Positions 10,126 to 22,460 of a stretch of DNA of 64,000 nt are shown here, piece after piece (position 1 is the stretch's first letter; every line of letters begins with the position of its first letter). The notes below the pieces were generated by a model. It worked only from the letters and a program-made list of their open reading frames with translations. It was not told the DNA's origin and ran no database searches. The translations under genes and the position numbers were made by a program. The DNA comes from Symbiodinium natans. Lineage: Eukaryota > Sar > Dinophyceae > Suessiales > Symbiodiniaceae. The stretch lies in contig CAJNDS010000713.1 of the NCBI GenBank assembly GCA_905221605.1, positions 830,664 to 894,663 on the forward strand, in the 5' to 3' direction.

Positions 10126-11320
10126 ATTGGCCTACATCTTGCCAGTAGTCGAAAACTCAAAGCGAAAAGGCATCTGCTCTGGCATTCATGACTGGCATGT
10201 GGTGCAGGTGACCCTCTCAACGTTAATGCACTTGCTGCGCTTCATCTCCCAGAAGGGACTACGAAGCGCGTTTGCCAGAGAGAGTGAGGCGCGAGGGGGC
10301 TTGTGGACTGGGCCATCGTGCAGGCTACAAGAAGCTCGTTGAGTGAGTCTCGGGAGTTGTCAGCTGACCCGATGGGGGGCGAGCCCGTTTTTGATCAATG
10401 CTTTTTTTTTGCACTGTCCGTAACCCGACTTGTACCCACAGCTCGCGAAAGCAGGATACGTTCCCCTGGAATGACCCGCATGTGTTTTCGGAATCAGATA
10501 GGGTGCCCTTGGGTTGGGCTGCGCCGGCACTCTACAAGCCTTGGTGGACCGGGGGAGTTGACGGGTGTGGCCGCGTCTCCTCTCCGCTGTGTCCGATGGC
10601 GATGCCAGTCCACCAGCAGGCTGTGCTTTGCCTTTAGCATGTGCTTCCCGTATATTGCACTTGTGTCTGCTTTGTGCGTTTGTCCTCGCGCCGCCCTCAG
10701 AAGTAGGAGTGGCCTCTTGGAGCTTACAACTGTCTCGATGGACCCTGGATCATTGGCTCATGCCGCTGCCTCTGAGAACCCATACCTTTTTGAGCTTTCG
10801 ATAGCTTTCGTTTCCCCCGCTGGGCGCAAGTTTTTGATGCGATTTGGGTCCTAAAGTTGTGTTAGGACACTTCGCATTTTCCGGTTGGAGCTATTCGATT
10901 TTCTAATGTTGTTTGCTGCATTTCGCCACATGCGTCCAAGTGGACATCCGACCCTTAGAGACACAACCCGGAAACGCCTCGGAAGGGCAGGAACCCCAAT
11001 ACCCGCCTCAGAAAAAAGGAAGTGCTGATGCACCTTCAGACCGGTTCCAACCCCAAACTGGCCCCCGAACCTTGGGGTTGGGAAACGTGCACTGTTCGGC
11101 CGGAGGGGAATACTTCTTTTGTGTGCACACAATTGCATGGGGTGGTTTCCATGGGCTCGACACGCGCTCCGATGCGCACCGAAAACTCGCAGCAAGAGGT
11201 TGGCGCAGCGTAGGCGCAATCTGACGCAGCATGTCGTAGCACCTTGCCCCACGTTCCGAAAAACTCCTTCCGCAGGCCTTCCATGCTGAATCTTGCCACC
11301 TGTCTGACTATTATTTTGGA
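10126..11320. other. No firmly supported gene
   Basis: Long Arg/Ser/Cys-rich frames occur on both strands with no consistent coding character or splice pattern. Confidence 0.4.
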
Positions 11321-11364
11321 GTTCGTTTTTTTTTTTTTTTTTAAATGTGTGTGTGTGTGTGTGT
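11321..11364. repeat. Poly(T) followed by (GT)n
   Basis: A run of T (about 11325-11342) is followed by nine or ten GT units at 11346-11364. Confidence 0.9.
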
Positions 11365-11762
11365 GAATGAAGGCATGCGAGGCTTTTGGAGTCCAAGCCA
11401 GAGCCGAGGCACAGAGGCCGACTTGGCGGGCTACCGCGATCTTTTCCGCAAGCTACGAAGCTCTGAGAAGTGGCTTGGCATAGCAAAAGTCCTTGTGCCA
11501 GGGTCTTTCTCTGCCACTTCGTCCCCTCGTCCACTCCCATTTCAGAGAAAAAACGTCTCAATGTTCCTGCGGACGGCTTGTGAAATCAAGTGCGTGACAG
11601 CATGTCGACTAAGACCTCCTGATGACGACACTTCTGGTCGCTCGGCCTTGTGAGGTGTTGTGGCTTGGGGCAACTGCTCAAGGTTGAAGCCCAGGGTCCT
11701 ACTCAGTGAGAAGCATGGCTTCTGCCGATGCTTTCAGGGTTGTTGGCGCAGCACGCTGTTAG

Positions 11763-12014
11763 ATGGTGTTTGTGAGTGCTATCCGAGGCGCCAGTTCCAA
11801 GTTCCGAGGCAAGTCTGAGTCGGGCCTCACGGTCCCGCTCCTGACGCCAGCGCCTCAAGGGAAGCTCTCCGGGCTCAAACAAGAACATAAAGAATTGGCA
11901 AAGTTCAAAGTTAACGCTTGCAGCGAAGCCCAGGCTGCCTTCCAACGGAAAGCGCCGCCCAAGAAAATGCAACTCCGGCCAGACCCTGAGCTCATTCATT
12001 CACTACACTTTTAG
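11763..12014 (+). CDS. Plus-strand hypothetical exon-like block
   Basis: An open frame of about 83 codons whose central and C-terminal parts are hydrophilic and helix-like (LSGLKQEHKELAKFKVNACS, then EAQAAFQRKAPPKKMQLRP). It stops right at the edge of the AT-rich island. An opposing minus-strand frame of similar length exists but is less convincing. Confidence 0.3.
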   Translation: MVFVSAIRGASSKFRGKSESGLTVPLLTPAPQGKLSGLKQEHKELAKFKVNACSEAQAAFQRKAPPKKMQLRPDPELIHSLHF

Positions 12015-13110
12015 TATTCTTGCGCGTTCATTCATTCTATTCATTCACGGGTTTCGTTCACATTCTATTAATATTGCGTGCTTTCATTACCAATATTAAT
12101 ATAATGTTCTCTTCACATTATACCTTCATGAATCAGTTCTATCCACGGGGTAACTGATGAAGAGAGACCAATAAATCTCTGGTACCGGGGAAAGAGCGTT
12201 ACGTGCACACAGATTATAATTAAGGTGTAACCCTTGCCTTTTGGTCTGTCCGTAAGCACCAGTGAACGAAGTAAAACCAGTGAATGAAACCAATCCACCA
12301 AGAATCCCCGGTTAATGCACTCACTTCTCTCTACTTTCTATCTTCCCGGGCTATAATTATATTACTTTGTGCCCGGGGCATATTAATAAAAGCATGAATG
12401 TAGTGAATTCTCTTCACGCTTTATTAGTATTATTCCGGCGGCTACAAAATAATTAATGAGGCCGCCCTTATAAAAGCCCAAATTTTATTATTAAATTCGT
12501 GCGTCATTACATTCCTTACAATTTAATATAAAATTATATGGTCTTGTTTCGTTCACTCACGCACTTCGTTTATTTGTTCATTTAATTCACTTCATAAACT
12601 CGCTTGTTCATTCTCTTCACCTTTATTAACCTAGCTCATAAGGAAAGGGGTGAACAAGCGAATCAATGGTCTAGTTTCCTGGCTCATGATTCCAAGCTTG
12701 CGAACACGGGCTAGTTATAATATAATAATTCACGCGTCTTTCATGCTTCATTCCTTGTAATTATTATATTATTAGCCCGTTCTCTATTATTAGGATGACA
12801 CGGGTGAACAAGACACAGGATTTATAGGGAGACAAGGGACAGGGCTAATGATTACGGGCTCTTGGTGCAGCATTCCTGGGCTAGTTTCCCGGGCCATGAT
12901 ACTAATACTATGTGTTAAGGGGTGAATGGTAAGTCATGATCCTATAGTACGTCCTACACCAGGATTTAAATGAAGTGAAACGAAGGATTACAAGGAAGCG
13001 ATGAAAGGAGCGACCGCGTGAATCCTAGTGAACGAAAGAACGACATGAAATTTGTGAAGCTAATGCACTTCTTTCTAATGTAATTCTAAGGGAACCTCTG
13101 GGGAACACTC
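12015..13110. other. AT-rich island, about 1.1 kb, no gene seen
   Basis: Base composition changes abruptly from roughly balanced DNA to strongly AT-rich DNA with many TTATTA and AATATT runs. Small GC-rich clusters are interspersed (CCCGGGCT, CCGGCGGC, GGGCTAGTTTCCCGGGCC). Repeated motifs such as TTCATTC, GTGAACAAG and GGGCTA recur on both strands and could form hairpins. No credible protein or RNA gene was read. Possible sources are transferred organellar intergenic DNA or a degenerate repeat, and both are inference. Confidence 0.6.
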
Positions 13111-13138
13111 TCCTGACGTTTCATTAAAGGCTTGCTGT

Positions 13139-13183
13139 AGTTACTGTAGCGCATTGTAGTGCATTGTAGCGCATTGTAGAGTG
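13139..13183. repeat. 11-bp repeat, GCGCATTGTAG-type x3-4
   Basis: Tandem units GCGCATTGTAG / TGCATTGTAG / GCGCATTGTAG preceded by a diverged unit (TTACTGTAG). They adjoin the 3' end of the AT-rich island. Confidence 0.85.
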
Positions 13184-14201
13184 TCGATGGTGTCGGCGAA
13201 TGGGGCATGTTTTAGGGTGGTCTTGATCGTTGGCCTTGACCATCTTGACTGCCCAGGGTTATACCATCGGGTTCACGGGTGAAGTTTGTAGAGTTTTGGG
13301 CTTTAGGGCTTTCTCCCCATTCAGTATTTAGGTGTCAGGGTTCGCGTCGCTTGTGAAACCACCTTTGGCCGCACTCTCTGTTCTTTTGTGCTCGAAACGG
13401 ATGTGTAGGATTTGTTTACTCATTTATCATCCTCTGTGTTTTCTGTCTATTGATTCTTGCAGAATTTGGCAAAGTCTTGGCTTCTGTTTCGGAATTGAAA
13501 GCAGCCTGTGGAGAGGGTGGAGCGGGCAGGAAAAGTGGGGAGGGTGGCTCGGAGAGTGAGGAATGGGGAAAGTGGGGAGCGCGGGGGAAGGTCGTTAGAG
13601 AATCACAATTGGCGTCAAGGCGGGGAGAAAGGGGGGTGGGAGGAACCTGGGGAGGGTGGGTTTAGGGTCCAGCGGATAGGGTTTGTTTGCGCCGCCTTCA
13701 GAAGCAGGAGCAGGACGTACAGACAGAATACTGTCTTCGACCCCTTGGGCGCCTTGACCCCTACACATATTTCTGTGCAACAAAAATTAATCGACTCCAT
13801 TTTTTCATGTGTAGAGAGTTGTGCGAGGCTGGAGAGGTGGGGAAGGTGTTGGCGAATGACGAGACATACAGTGTCAGACATATTAATTGGTGACACCGAG
13901 CAGGTTGTGCTTGGATACAACTGACCCAAAGGGGCAATTAGGAAAATGAAGATTCGTTAAAGTGCGCAGTGCAGCGGCCAAACTTTCTTTCCTAGCTGCT
14001 GTGCCGCTGCCATCTTTAGTAACGCAGTACATCAGTCCCCAATCAGAGGCTAGCTGAGCTGCGCGCGATGCTCATGTCGTGCCAGTCAGTGTCGCGATGA
14101 TAAAGATGAGATGTGACTCGGTGTCGCGCATGGCAACATGCGCATCGGCTGCACAACTGACTAAGTCTTAGGAGCCGCTGCAAGTTGCACGTGTGTTTTG
14201 C

Positions 14202-14600
14202 TCAATTCAGCGCTTCCCCGCTTTCACGACTGTCTGTTACCTTTCTCGTTGAAAAACTCCTGCCGCCAACCTCTTGCTTCCTCTTGTCGGATGGTGGACT
14301 GCCTGTACTCGCTATTACTCGCTGCCACGCCTGCTTTCGGCGAGTACGGTCTTGCATTCTCGTTGATTGTGGTCTGATGGCCGAGAAGGAAGACATGCCG
14401 CTGCACAGGCTGGGTCGCGACGAATCGACCAAGCTAAAATGAGTGGTTTCAGCACGTCCTTTCTTCTTTCCTTTGTTCTTCCATGATCCTTTCCCTCCCT
14501 TCTTTCCAGTCCTTCCTCCAATCTGTTGATGTTGAAAGGCCTTCAGCCTTAAGACTTGAAGTAAAGTTTTTTGACACAGGTGCCTTGATCTCTGTTTCGT
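14202..14600 (-). CDS. Minus-strand block with Gly/Lys-rich segment
   Basis: Minus-strand open frame. The N-terminal part is helix-like and is followed by a Gly/Lys-rich segment (GRTGKKGGKGSWKNKGKKKG) and a Ser/Arg-rich tail. Gly/Lys-rich linkers of this type are common in dinoflagellate proteins, including retroelement products, but no domain is identified. A second minus-strand frame overlaps, so the exact reading is uncertain. Confidence 0.3.
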   Translation of the reverse strand, partial: TKQRSRHLCQKTLLQVLRLKAFQHQQIGGRTGKKGGKGSWKNKGKKKGRAETTHFSLVDSSRPSLCSGMSSFSAIRPQSTRMQDRTRRKQAWQRVIASTGSPPSDKRKQEVGGRSFSTRKVTDSRESGEALN

Positions 14601-14659
14601 TGGAACTGAGCAGGGGTTTTTCAGGTAATCGCTCGTTCCTCTGAGAACTGGTATCAACC

Positions 14660-16845
14660 CTTAGGACTTGCCAAAACCCTGCCCAGGGCTGCGGGAAGAG
14701 TATCCCGTGATCGTGCAGAAGATCAGGCGGATCACGGGCACGGCCCTACCATGTTTCTGACATGAGAAGCTTCTTTTCGAAAGGCGATGGACAACTTAAA
14801 CCCAACAGATGGGTTCCAGTAGCAGTGCCAGCTGCGGTGCATGGCATCTAATATTCATTAAAAAAGGGGAACATACCACAGTTCCAAGTTCATGCTGCGG
14901 TTGAGCGGGAGGTCAGCTTTGGCAGTGCCGAGTTCGGAGCAACAGGCCCTGGTCAGTTTTGGTGTGGTAGGCCGTAGGCTGCCTGGCCTTCAAACATTCC
15001 AGGCATGTGTTCGCCACTGGAGATTGCCGAAGCTAGAGGTCTCGATGAAGTGGAGCGGTTTTAAGCGTTGTGATGACGTACTGTAGATGGTATAGCTGAC
15101 AAGATTTCCATAAATCTCTAGTGGAAGTCCGCAAGGTGTCAGGCGCAGCCGCCATGGCCTTAGCCCTGCAAAGGCAAGCTCTTTAACAGGATGTCTGGTT
15201 CTGGTTCGTAATCGAAGCGGTTATTGGTCGAAAGGCTTCTGAGCCATTGGGCAGAGCCAGAGTCGTGAGGTTATGAAGTTCTTGCGACGACTTGGACACC
15301 GCTGCGGGGGCGGTGATCGTTTATCTCCACAGCAGCAGCCCAGCTCCCGGTGCTTGCTGTTAAAGGATGTGTTCTACTTGTTTCCAGCTACAAGGGCTCG
15401 CAACATCGCCAGGGATAGTCTTGTGTCAATGCTTTGACATCTGCCTCGTCACTGGGCTTCCAAGGATTTTATGCGAAACTGCAACACCCCCCTTAAGTAC
15501 TCGTGCAATCTGAGATGTGGCTTCAAGCCTTCGCCACATCCTGAAAGGCGGCGTCCAAAACTCCATCCCAATTTTTTGCTACAGAGGAGGACGTGGAGGA
15601 CTGTGAGTCCTTTTAATGCAGTGGCTGTTGGACGAAAAGCAACGTGCTAATTCGTATGAAAGGGAAGGGACCTTGAGCTCTTTTCGATGCCTAAGTGACT
15701 AGATTGTCAAGTTGCGGCCAAAGCTGGCCCAGGGCCGAGTTGTGGAAGACGGTCGAGGAGCTCAGCCGGAGCCTTGTCGTGGAGCCTTGTGCAGTGTTCT
15801 TGTGAAGGCCCGTACGTTGGCGCTTCCTGCCGAAACCACGTGCAAGCAGCATGCAAGCGTGAAGTGGCTGCAAAGGCGTGAGCAAAGAGGCTCGGGACAT
15901 GCTTAGCTTCGCAGCTTTCGTGCGGGGCCTGGACTTTTGAAAAGGGACATGTCCGCGGAACGTACGGGCAATCTGAAAATCTGAGAGCTCTAAAGCTCTA
16001 AATTGATTCTAAGTCGGCTAAGTCAGTCTCCTCGTCTCGCAAAGGTACGCCTCATGGGCTGGGTCCGCCGGTCGGATTTTTCATCGATCCGACATCATTC
16101 CGACAAAGTCGGTTCTTTTTTCCGGCTGGCCGAGTCTGTGGAAATCTAGGAGTTTCAGCACATAGTGAATTTTGTGAATTGCTTACTGGAGTTGTGTTGT
16201 CTATGCCCCTGACGAGTTCCTGTTTTGGCAGATTGGCCTATGCCAGCCTGTCCCTTACTCTTGCAGCGAGCTGCGTTTAGAGTGTCCGAGCGCTCTGAAT
16301 ACCAGATGCGCAACGGTTTCAGCACCATACGAGGACCATTTGCCTAGCCGGCATCACTGCGAAGTCCACCGCTCTGTGCCTCACAGGTCAGTTCACCCTT
16401 GGGCTGTGTGCCCCTGGACAAGTTTTGGCACCGGCTTCACGCTTTGCTCTAGAGGCTCTAGAAATTCCAGGTTCAAGGCCTGCGGCTCGGACTCAGATTT
16501 ACCTCTGGTGACGCTGGCTGTTTGTCTGTAGTGCTTGCAATTGGCAGCATTCCTTCAGCATGCTTGGCAGTGACCTGCATGCGCTCTTCTGCAGTCTTTC
16601 CATAGCATTAGAGTTGTCGCTGTCCAGCGATAGTAGACTTGTTGCGACAGCCGCGACAGCTGACAGCCGCGACAGCTGGCCCAAAAGCTTTGGCGCGAGG
16701 GATGTGCTTGGATTACCCTAAGCCGCCTGCGCGGCTACGTGTATGGCTGAGGATATCCATGGAGCTCCTAAGTGTTACTGCACAGGGTGGTTTAGTGGCA
16801 AGGTCACTCAAAATGGCCACCCCTTACCCTGGGCCAAGCCTGTTC
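14660..16845. other. No firmly supported gene
   Basis: Unique-looking sequence with only weak, short frames. Repeated small AGAGCTC / TCTAAAG duplications occur near 15985-16005. Confidence 0.4.
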
Positions 16846-16872
16846 GGGGGGGGGGGGGGGGGGGGGGGGGGG
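16846..16872. repeat. Poly(G) run of 27
   Basis: An uninterrupted G homopolymer of 27, followed by TGGGGAG. It can form G-quadruplexes on this strand. It is also a typical place for length errors in assemblies. Confidence 0.95.
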
Positions 16873-18465
16873 TGGGGAGCGGTTTCCCAAAAGTCGAAAT
16901 GCGAGGTGCGCATCGCAGCATCAGTCGGGGAAGGGTCCCAAAGCGAGAACTGCTGTTTGTTTACTTTGGCGGCTACCTTGTTGTCTTACCAGTTTTTCTC
17001 TCTTTGGCCATACTTAAACATGTACAACAAGATGTACAACAGACATGTGCAAGAAACGTTTTTGCATTCTTTTGTTTGTACTTTTTTGTGTAGTTGTATT
17101 TGTTGGTTTTTCCAAGGCCTAAGGCCCGAACCACCGATGCTCATGCGTGCTTTTTTTGGGTAGTCATTGCCACCCCCAAACATTCGGTCTTTATTTCCCC
17201 AAATGGAATAGTTGGGGTCGATGGTGCGTGCCGCGTTTCGTTCCAAGGGCCACACTCCCAGATGCCCGAGCCAGCCGAACAGTGGCATCAAAAGTCATCA
17301 AAAGCCTTGACGAAGTTAAGCAGTCAAACATGCGCACAGACGATGAAGGCTTTCGGAGGGCATGGCGGAGCCGGATCTGGCATAGCTTTAGCTTGACGCT
17401 TGCGGCCCATGCGTAGCCGGAGCTGGTGGGCAATTTGCTGCTTACCGTCGCTTTTGTTGCCGAACAAGGAAAAGTTTGTCTTCGCAGAGGGGGCGCTGGC
17501 TTTGCACCAAAGGAGGTAACTTGTACCAAGCACCCCAACGAGCCAGCACTGTCAGCGTACTGAGCAAGTTCAGAGCAAAGCAAGCACAGCTCCGCCGAGC
17601 ACCGAATACTGGACCGTAGAGCTGCAGGCCGGGCCACGCAGGTCCTCTGCCCTCCTGGACATGATGAGCAGACTGTGTAGTATGGTCAGTATGGACGGTT
17701 GCGAAGGTCCTGAGTATGTGAGTGTCTGCCTGTGAGTCTACGAGATGCTTGTTTCTGCAGGCTGCAGCTCCCGACATCTCATGGAGGACGCGTTACTTTA
17801 CTTGGCAGTGTTGCTTCACGATGCCATTCTATGTCCTGCACCAGCCCAGGCCACAAACGAGGATCGGCTTGGGATGCACAAAAGCTGCCATGACCTTGAC
17901 CGTGATCACCAGGACAGAGGCAGAGATGCCGGCTCGGCGGTACTGCAGGCGGGCAGCTAGTGGCTGATGACATGGATGAACGTTAATCTGTCTTCAGTCT
18001 CTTGTTCTTCAACCCCGGCAACACATCTTTCGACGGCCCTGAGTGTCGGCAAGGCCCCCTTTTGAAAGGCCCCCTTCTTCCGAATCTTGGGGTGCTTCCA
18101 AGCGGCTGCAAGGGCGCTCAACTCTCCCCGAAACGAAAGGAGAATAAAGGAGAATCACACCCCTCACTGCTTGGGACTTGGGACCTTCGAGGCCCTGAGC
18201 CCAGAGCCCTTTGGGGATACCCATGAAGCTGCCTCTGACGGGTGACTTCAAGACCATGCATGCGATTTTGTCGAATCCGCCTATTTGGAATATGATGCTG
18301 TATGTCCAGCCACTAAGGAATTGCACTTGTTCAAGGCGGTTCATGTCCTGTTTTGTGAACTCATATGACTCATATGGGCTGCTCCCAAGTCCCGAGTGAT
18401 CCCGAAACCGAATCAGCTCGAAACTTGCCTTCAGCGGCCCTGAGCGGCCCTGCCTGGCTCAGGAT

Positions 18466-18723
18466 TTGCTTCAGCGGCCAGGGCCCGACTTGGTTCGCTG
18501 GGCCGTGGAGCAGGCGCCTTGCGATCGCCTTGCGCGATCGTCGCAGTCTTGGAAGGCATTAGTTAGGTACGATTGTGGACATCGCAGCGCTATCAAACGC
18601 GCCACTGGTGGGAAGTTCAGGTGCTGGCAGGTGTACATCTTATTGTGCTTGCGTTTGACACTCGAAGTTGGGCTGGACGCTTCTTATATGTCCAGTGAGT
18701 TGTTTAGAGAGATTAACTGCTGA
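18466..18723 (+). CDS. Weak exon-like block
   Basis: The first half of this open frame is protein-like (PDLVRWAVEQAPCDRLARSS, QSWKALVRYD). The rest is hydrophobic and less convincing. No family is recognised and no firm boundaries are seen. Confidence 0.2.
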   Translation: MLQRPGPDLVRWAVEQAPCDRLARSSQSWKALVRYDCGHRSAIKRATGGKFRCWQVYILLCLRLTLEVGLDASYMSSELFREINC

Positions 18724-18799
18724 CATGACATGTGTTTTTTGTCGCTTCTTGGCCTAGTTTGGCTACTTGTCTCAGACTTGTGCATGGCACGCCAAGTGG

Positions 18800-18938
18800 C
18801 CACTCACGGATGTCCGAGTTGTGTGAAAGCATTCCCGGCGTTCTTGGTGAGCTCGAGGCGCAGTCGCTGTCACATCCTGGCACAAATGTGCAACGATCGC
18901 AGATCTTCCAGATGGCAGGCGCTTGCAATCGCATCTGA
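18800..18938 (+). CDS. Weak exon-like block
   Basis: Plus-strand frame reading RMSELCESIPGVLGELEAQS then LSHPGTNVQRSQIFQMAGA, with helix-like and linker-like character. It could be an early exon of the plus-strand coiled-coil gene(s) that follow, but there is no phase evidence for this. Confidence 0.22.
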
Positions 18939-20019
18939 CCACTGCTGAGACTGGGGGCCCCTGGGGGCTGTTTGGGACCGATTCGCTGTGTTATCTCGCT
19001 CTGCGACCTTGAGGTGCTCTGAATTCGGCTTCAGTCACTGAGAAGCAGGCAAGGAAGTGACGTGCTCCTTGAAGCACCTTGATTCAACTCGAGATCCGTG
19101 CCACTCTCAAATTAAAGGAGCTGGTGCGTTCCGCCATCTCTGGCTTTGGGCAGCTGCCGGCGGATCAGAGGGCAGAGGCTTCAAGCTGAGATCGCAGCTT
19201 CGTGTTGAGACAGCGTCAGACGTCTGCTAGCCAGATAGCTTAAGATTGTCACTGTTTGAACGTGCGCAGGGCAGATTCAGGTTCGGGTAGATATTGCTGC
19301 CGCAGGCACTCCGCCTGGTGGTCAATACTGCAGCAGCAGCACAAGCCACGAGCTTTTCATGATGAGTGCGCAGCTGTGTGCATCGAAGTCAGGGCTTGTG
19401 AAGCATCCATCATGGCATTTGTTGCGAGCCTGCAAGGTTGGTCAAACATCTGCAGTGGCACGGGCCGTGTTGGGGTTGGATTTCGACATGAGGGTCTTCC
19501 GCTGGTGTTGTTCTCTGGAGAAGGTCCACATAAGGAGTGGGAGGGGCGATGCCAAAGAGTCCGAGGGGGCTGCTTTCAAGTCACACTCGCATTTCCATAT
19601 CCAAGCATCGCGACAGGCGCAGGCGCAGGGTGAGGTTCCTCCTCTGATGCAGGCCATTTGCAGTTGCCATGAGACATCATGAGACCGTAGTGGAACTTGG
19701 AGTCGGTTTGGTGCTCAGAACGTCATGGTCGTCATGAAGGAGGCGAGGCTGCACGAGATGCCAAAAGAGGAGAGCTTCACATTTGTGGTCTGGGCCTGCT
19801 GCTACCTGTTTGAGCTCCTCGCGATTTCGAGATCATCTGAGATCATGGGATTTCTACCGAGTGGTGTGCATAGGAGCAACAGATCCTGGTACAGGCCACT
19901 GCGCCTGATTGGTGTCTGGCTTGCATGGCAATGTTGGCAACATTGCTAGCAATTGACGGGCTCTGCTTGCAGTGGTTCTGGCCTGTTTCCCTTGAACTGT
20001 CAAGAAGTCTGAATCTTAG

Positions 20020-20083
20020 CTCCCAGCAGCGCCGAGTCCAGGAGGCCCGGCAAGATGCTGTGGAGATGATTCAGCCACAGCAG
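20020..20083 (+). CDS. Coiled-coil-type exon
   Basis: Bounded by a CTTAG acceptor and a GT donor. It reads SQQRRVQEARQDAVEMIQPQ plus a final Gln. This Gln/Arg/Glu-rich helix matches the style of the plus-strand exons that recur to 41 kb. Linkage to those exons is inferred from strand and composition only. Confidence 0.38.
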
Positions 20084-22108
20084 GTTCTCGAAGTCGGCAG
20101 CCAAAGCGTGTTCTTCGTGTGCATGTGGCATTGCAATAAGGGTAAAAGTCAGATGCTTTAATCTTGCTCGCGTTCCGTCGTCTCGTTTCATGCCCTAAAG
20201 TTGAGAGACGGGCTAGGTCTCGTCTTGCAGCCAACATGCTTAAACCTAATTCCCTTTGATAATGTGTGAAAGACATTCAGATGAAACCCCGAAGTCGCGA
20301 GTCGCACTCGATGCACTCTACGAGAAGGATACTGGCCCATGATGGCCCCTTCCCCCTTCATTCTCCCCTTCTTTTCCTTGTCCTTCGCTCTGCAAAGGTG
20401 GTGTCGGAGCTGAGACCGGAAGAGCGGCATCAAGTCACCGAGGTCAGCTCCATTTTCGTTCAGATCATAGCATGCCAAGCATGCCAAGCATGCCAATTTC
20501 ACAGCTTGCCTATTTATATAGAGCCTATGTGTGACATCGGTACGGAGCCGCTGCATGTCGTGCTGTGCCGCGGCGGACGAGCACACGCAGCAGCGGTTGC
20601 TTCTGCTGTGCTGCGATATGCTGCGATGCAGATTCGTCCGGGTACACCGGCGTCGACTCACAGATGGGTTCAAGATACAGGTAGAACTGTAGAACTGCAC
20701 AGCCGACTGTTCGGCAGAGGGCTTTTTTCTGCCATTGCCATGGCCACAGCTGTGCACACAGCCGCGCCATGCACGGTCCAGTCCTCAGCGCTTCAGGAGT
20801 GACCTAACGCATGCCATGTCCATTCCGTTCTTATCGCATCGAATGTACTCCCAAGCTTGCGGAGCATGGAGAATGGAGAGAAGAGAACAGAGTACGTTTG
20901 GGTTTAGTTCGGAATCTTCCAGGTAACTGCGAGCACGATGCCTCCTCCTCAGTTACACATGAATCTGTGCATCCTTGTGACTTGTTGCAAATGCGTTGTC
21001 TGATCTGCATAAGGCGTCCTGTTTACGCAAGCAGCGGGAATGGGCCAGAGACTTATTCGCTACTGACTTATATATGCCGATCCCTAGCCTAGAGGCATTC
21101 TGCCTTTGTCGAACTGGCCATGAATCAAAGGCAGCAGCGAGAGCGCTGGATAAGTAAGAGCCGACCGTTTGTAGTCGTAATGACTTCCGCCTGTCCTGGA
21201 ATGGCAGTGCGTTGCAAGATCCCAATGTAGATTTTTGTGATAATCGACTCCTGTTTGTGCTGAAAAGATTAACAAGTTGCTGACAGCTCGTGGGCAGATG
21301 CCTCTTCATGTGAGGTCTTTCGTCCCTGCAGCGCCCATGCCCCAGGCAGGACTTCTAAATCACATGTCTGACCATCTGATTGAACCCAAGTCTTTGCATA
21401 TTGAGAGTAACATGAGACAAGTTATATAAGTTGCAATGCACTTGCCGAAACACTTGACCATGTGCAGGTGGCTCCAGGAGGGTGCGGGCCTTGGCCGTGG
21501 CTTTCAACCGTCAGAGAGTTCTGTGCTTCTCATCATTCAGCAGAAAGCAGGCTCTGGGCTCTGGGATCAGGAAATGCTTTCGAACGGATGTTGGAAGTTG
21601 CGAATGCATTGTGCCTCCAAAGACCGGAGAAGGTCACAACGCGTGTGCTCCAAGTTCAACCTTAGTTTGAGCTCGGAATTCACGTCGAGGTCCTATGCGC
21701 CACCAGTGGTAGCGCACCCGGGAGCTGCGCTACTCAGCAGCACAAGAGTGAGACGGAAATCCTGAAGTGGATGGTTGGGATGTGTACAATCCATTCCTCG
21801 TACTTGCGATGGCATCGCTGCTGCTGTTGTGCCGTACCTGTTGCAGCTGGTTCTATACGCTTCTCCGCTTGCTGATGCTCTCTCGTCATTTCTCGGCTAC
21901 CCTTTGACAAGACAAATGTGAGGTCTGTGAACCTCACGGAGGGCATACCGGACCCGGACTCCATCGAGCAGCACGGCTCCCCAGTGTGCCAGACCTCACT
22001 CCGGTCCCGGGAGTCAGTACATGGGGCATGTCGGAGTGGTGCACAGAAGAGAGTCGAGGCAGCTACCCGTACCACCGATGCTAGTACGACAGCGACTCCT
22101 TGCCCCTA

Positions 22109-22460
22109 CCCTTACCCTTACCCTTACCCTTACCCTTACCCTTACCCTTACCCTTACCCTTACCCTTACCCTTACCCTTACCACCACCACCACCACCACC
22201 ACCACCAGCACCACCACCACGACCACCACGACCACCACGACCACCACGAACACGAACACACGAACACGAACACACGAACACGAACACACGACCACGACCA
22301 CACGACCACGACCACGACCACACGACCACACGACCACACGACCACACGACCACACGACCACACGACCACGACCACGACCACGACCAGGACCAGGACCAGG
22401 ACCAGGACCAGGACCAGGACCAGACGATGACGGCGGGACGGCGGCGACGACGACGACGAG
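22109..22460. repeat. Composite simple-sequence block, CCCTTA / CAC / CGAACA / CGACCA / GGACCA
   Basis: About 12 perfect CCCTTA hexamers (22109-22180) pass into CAC triplets (to about 22207). CACGAC and ACGAACAC units, then ACGACCAC units (about 22285-22380), then GACCAG hexamers (about 22383-22424) and GACGAC triplets follow. Neighbouring units differ by one or two bases, as if each array arose by expansion of a mutated unit. All six frames stay open across it, giving spurious ORFs of more than 100 codons. Confidence 0.95.

Noticed and set aside
10303-11561. Long ORFs of 183 (plus) and 236 (minus) codons.
   Set aside because: Ser/Cys/Arg-rich without coherent segments, and the minus one runs through poly(T)/(GT)n.
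22109-22180. CCCTTA hexamers as a telomere-type repeat.
   Set aside because: The complement is TAAGGG-phased (GGGTAA), not TTAGGG or TTTAGGG, and it grades into other microsatellites.
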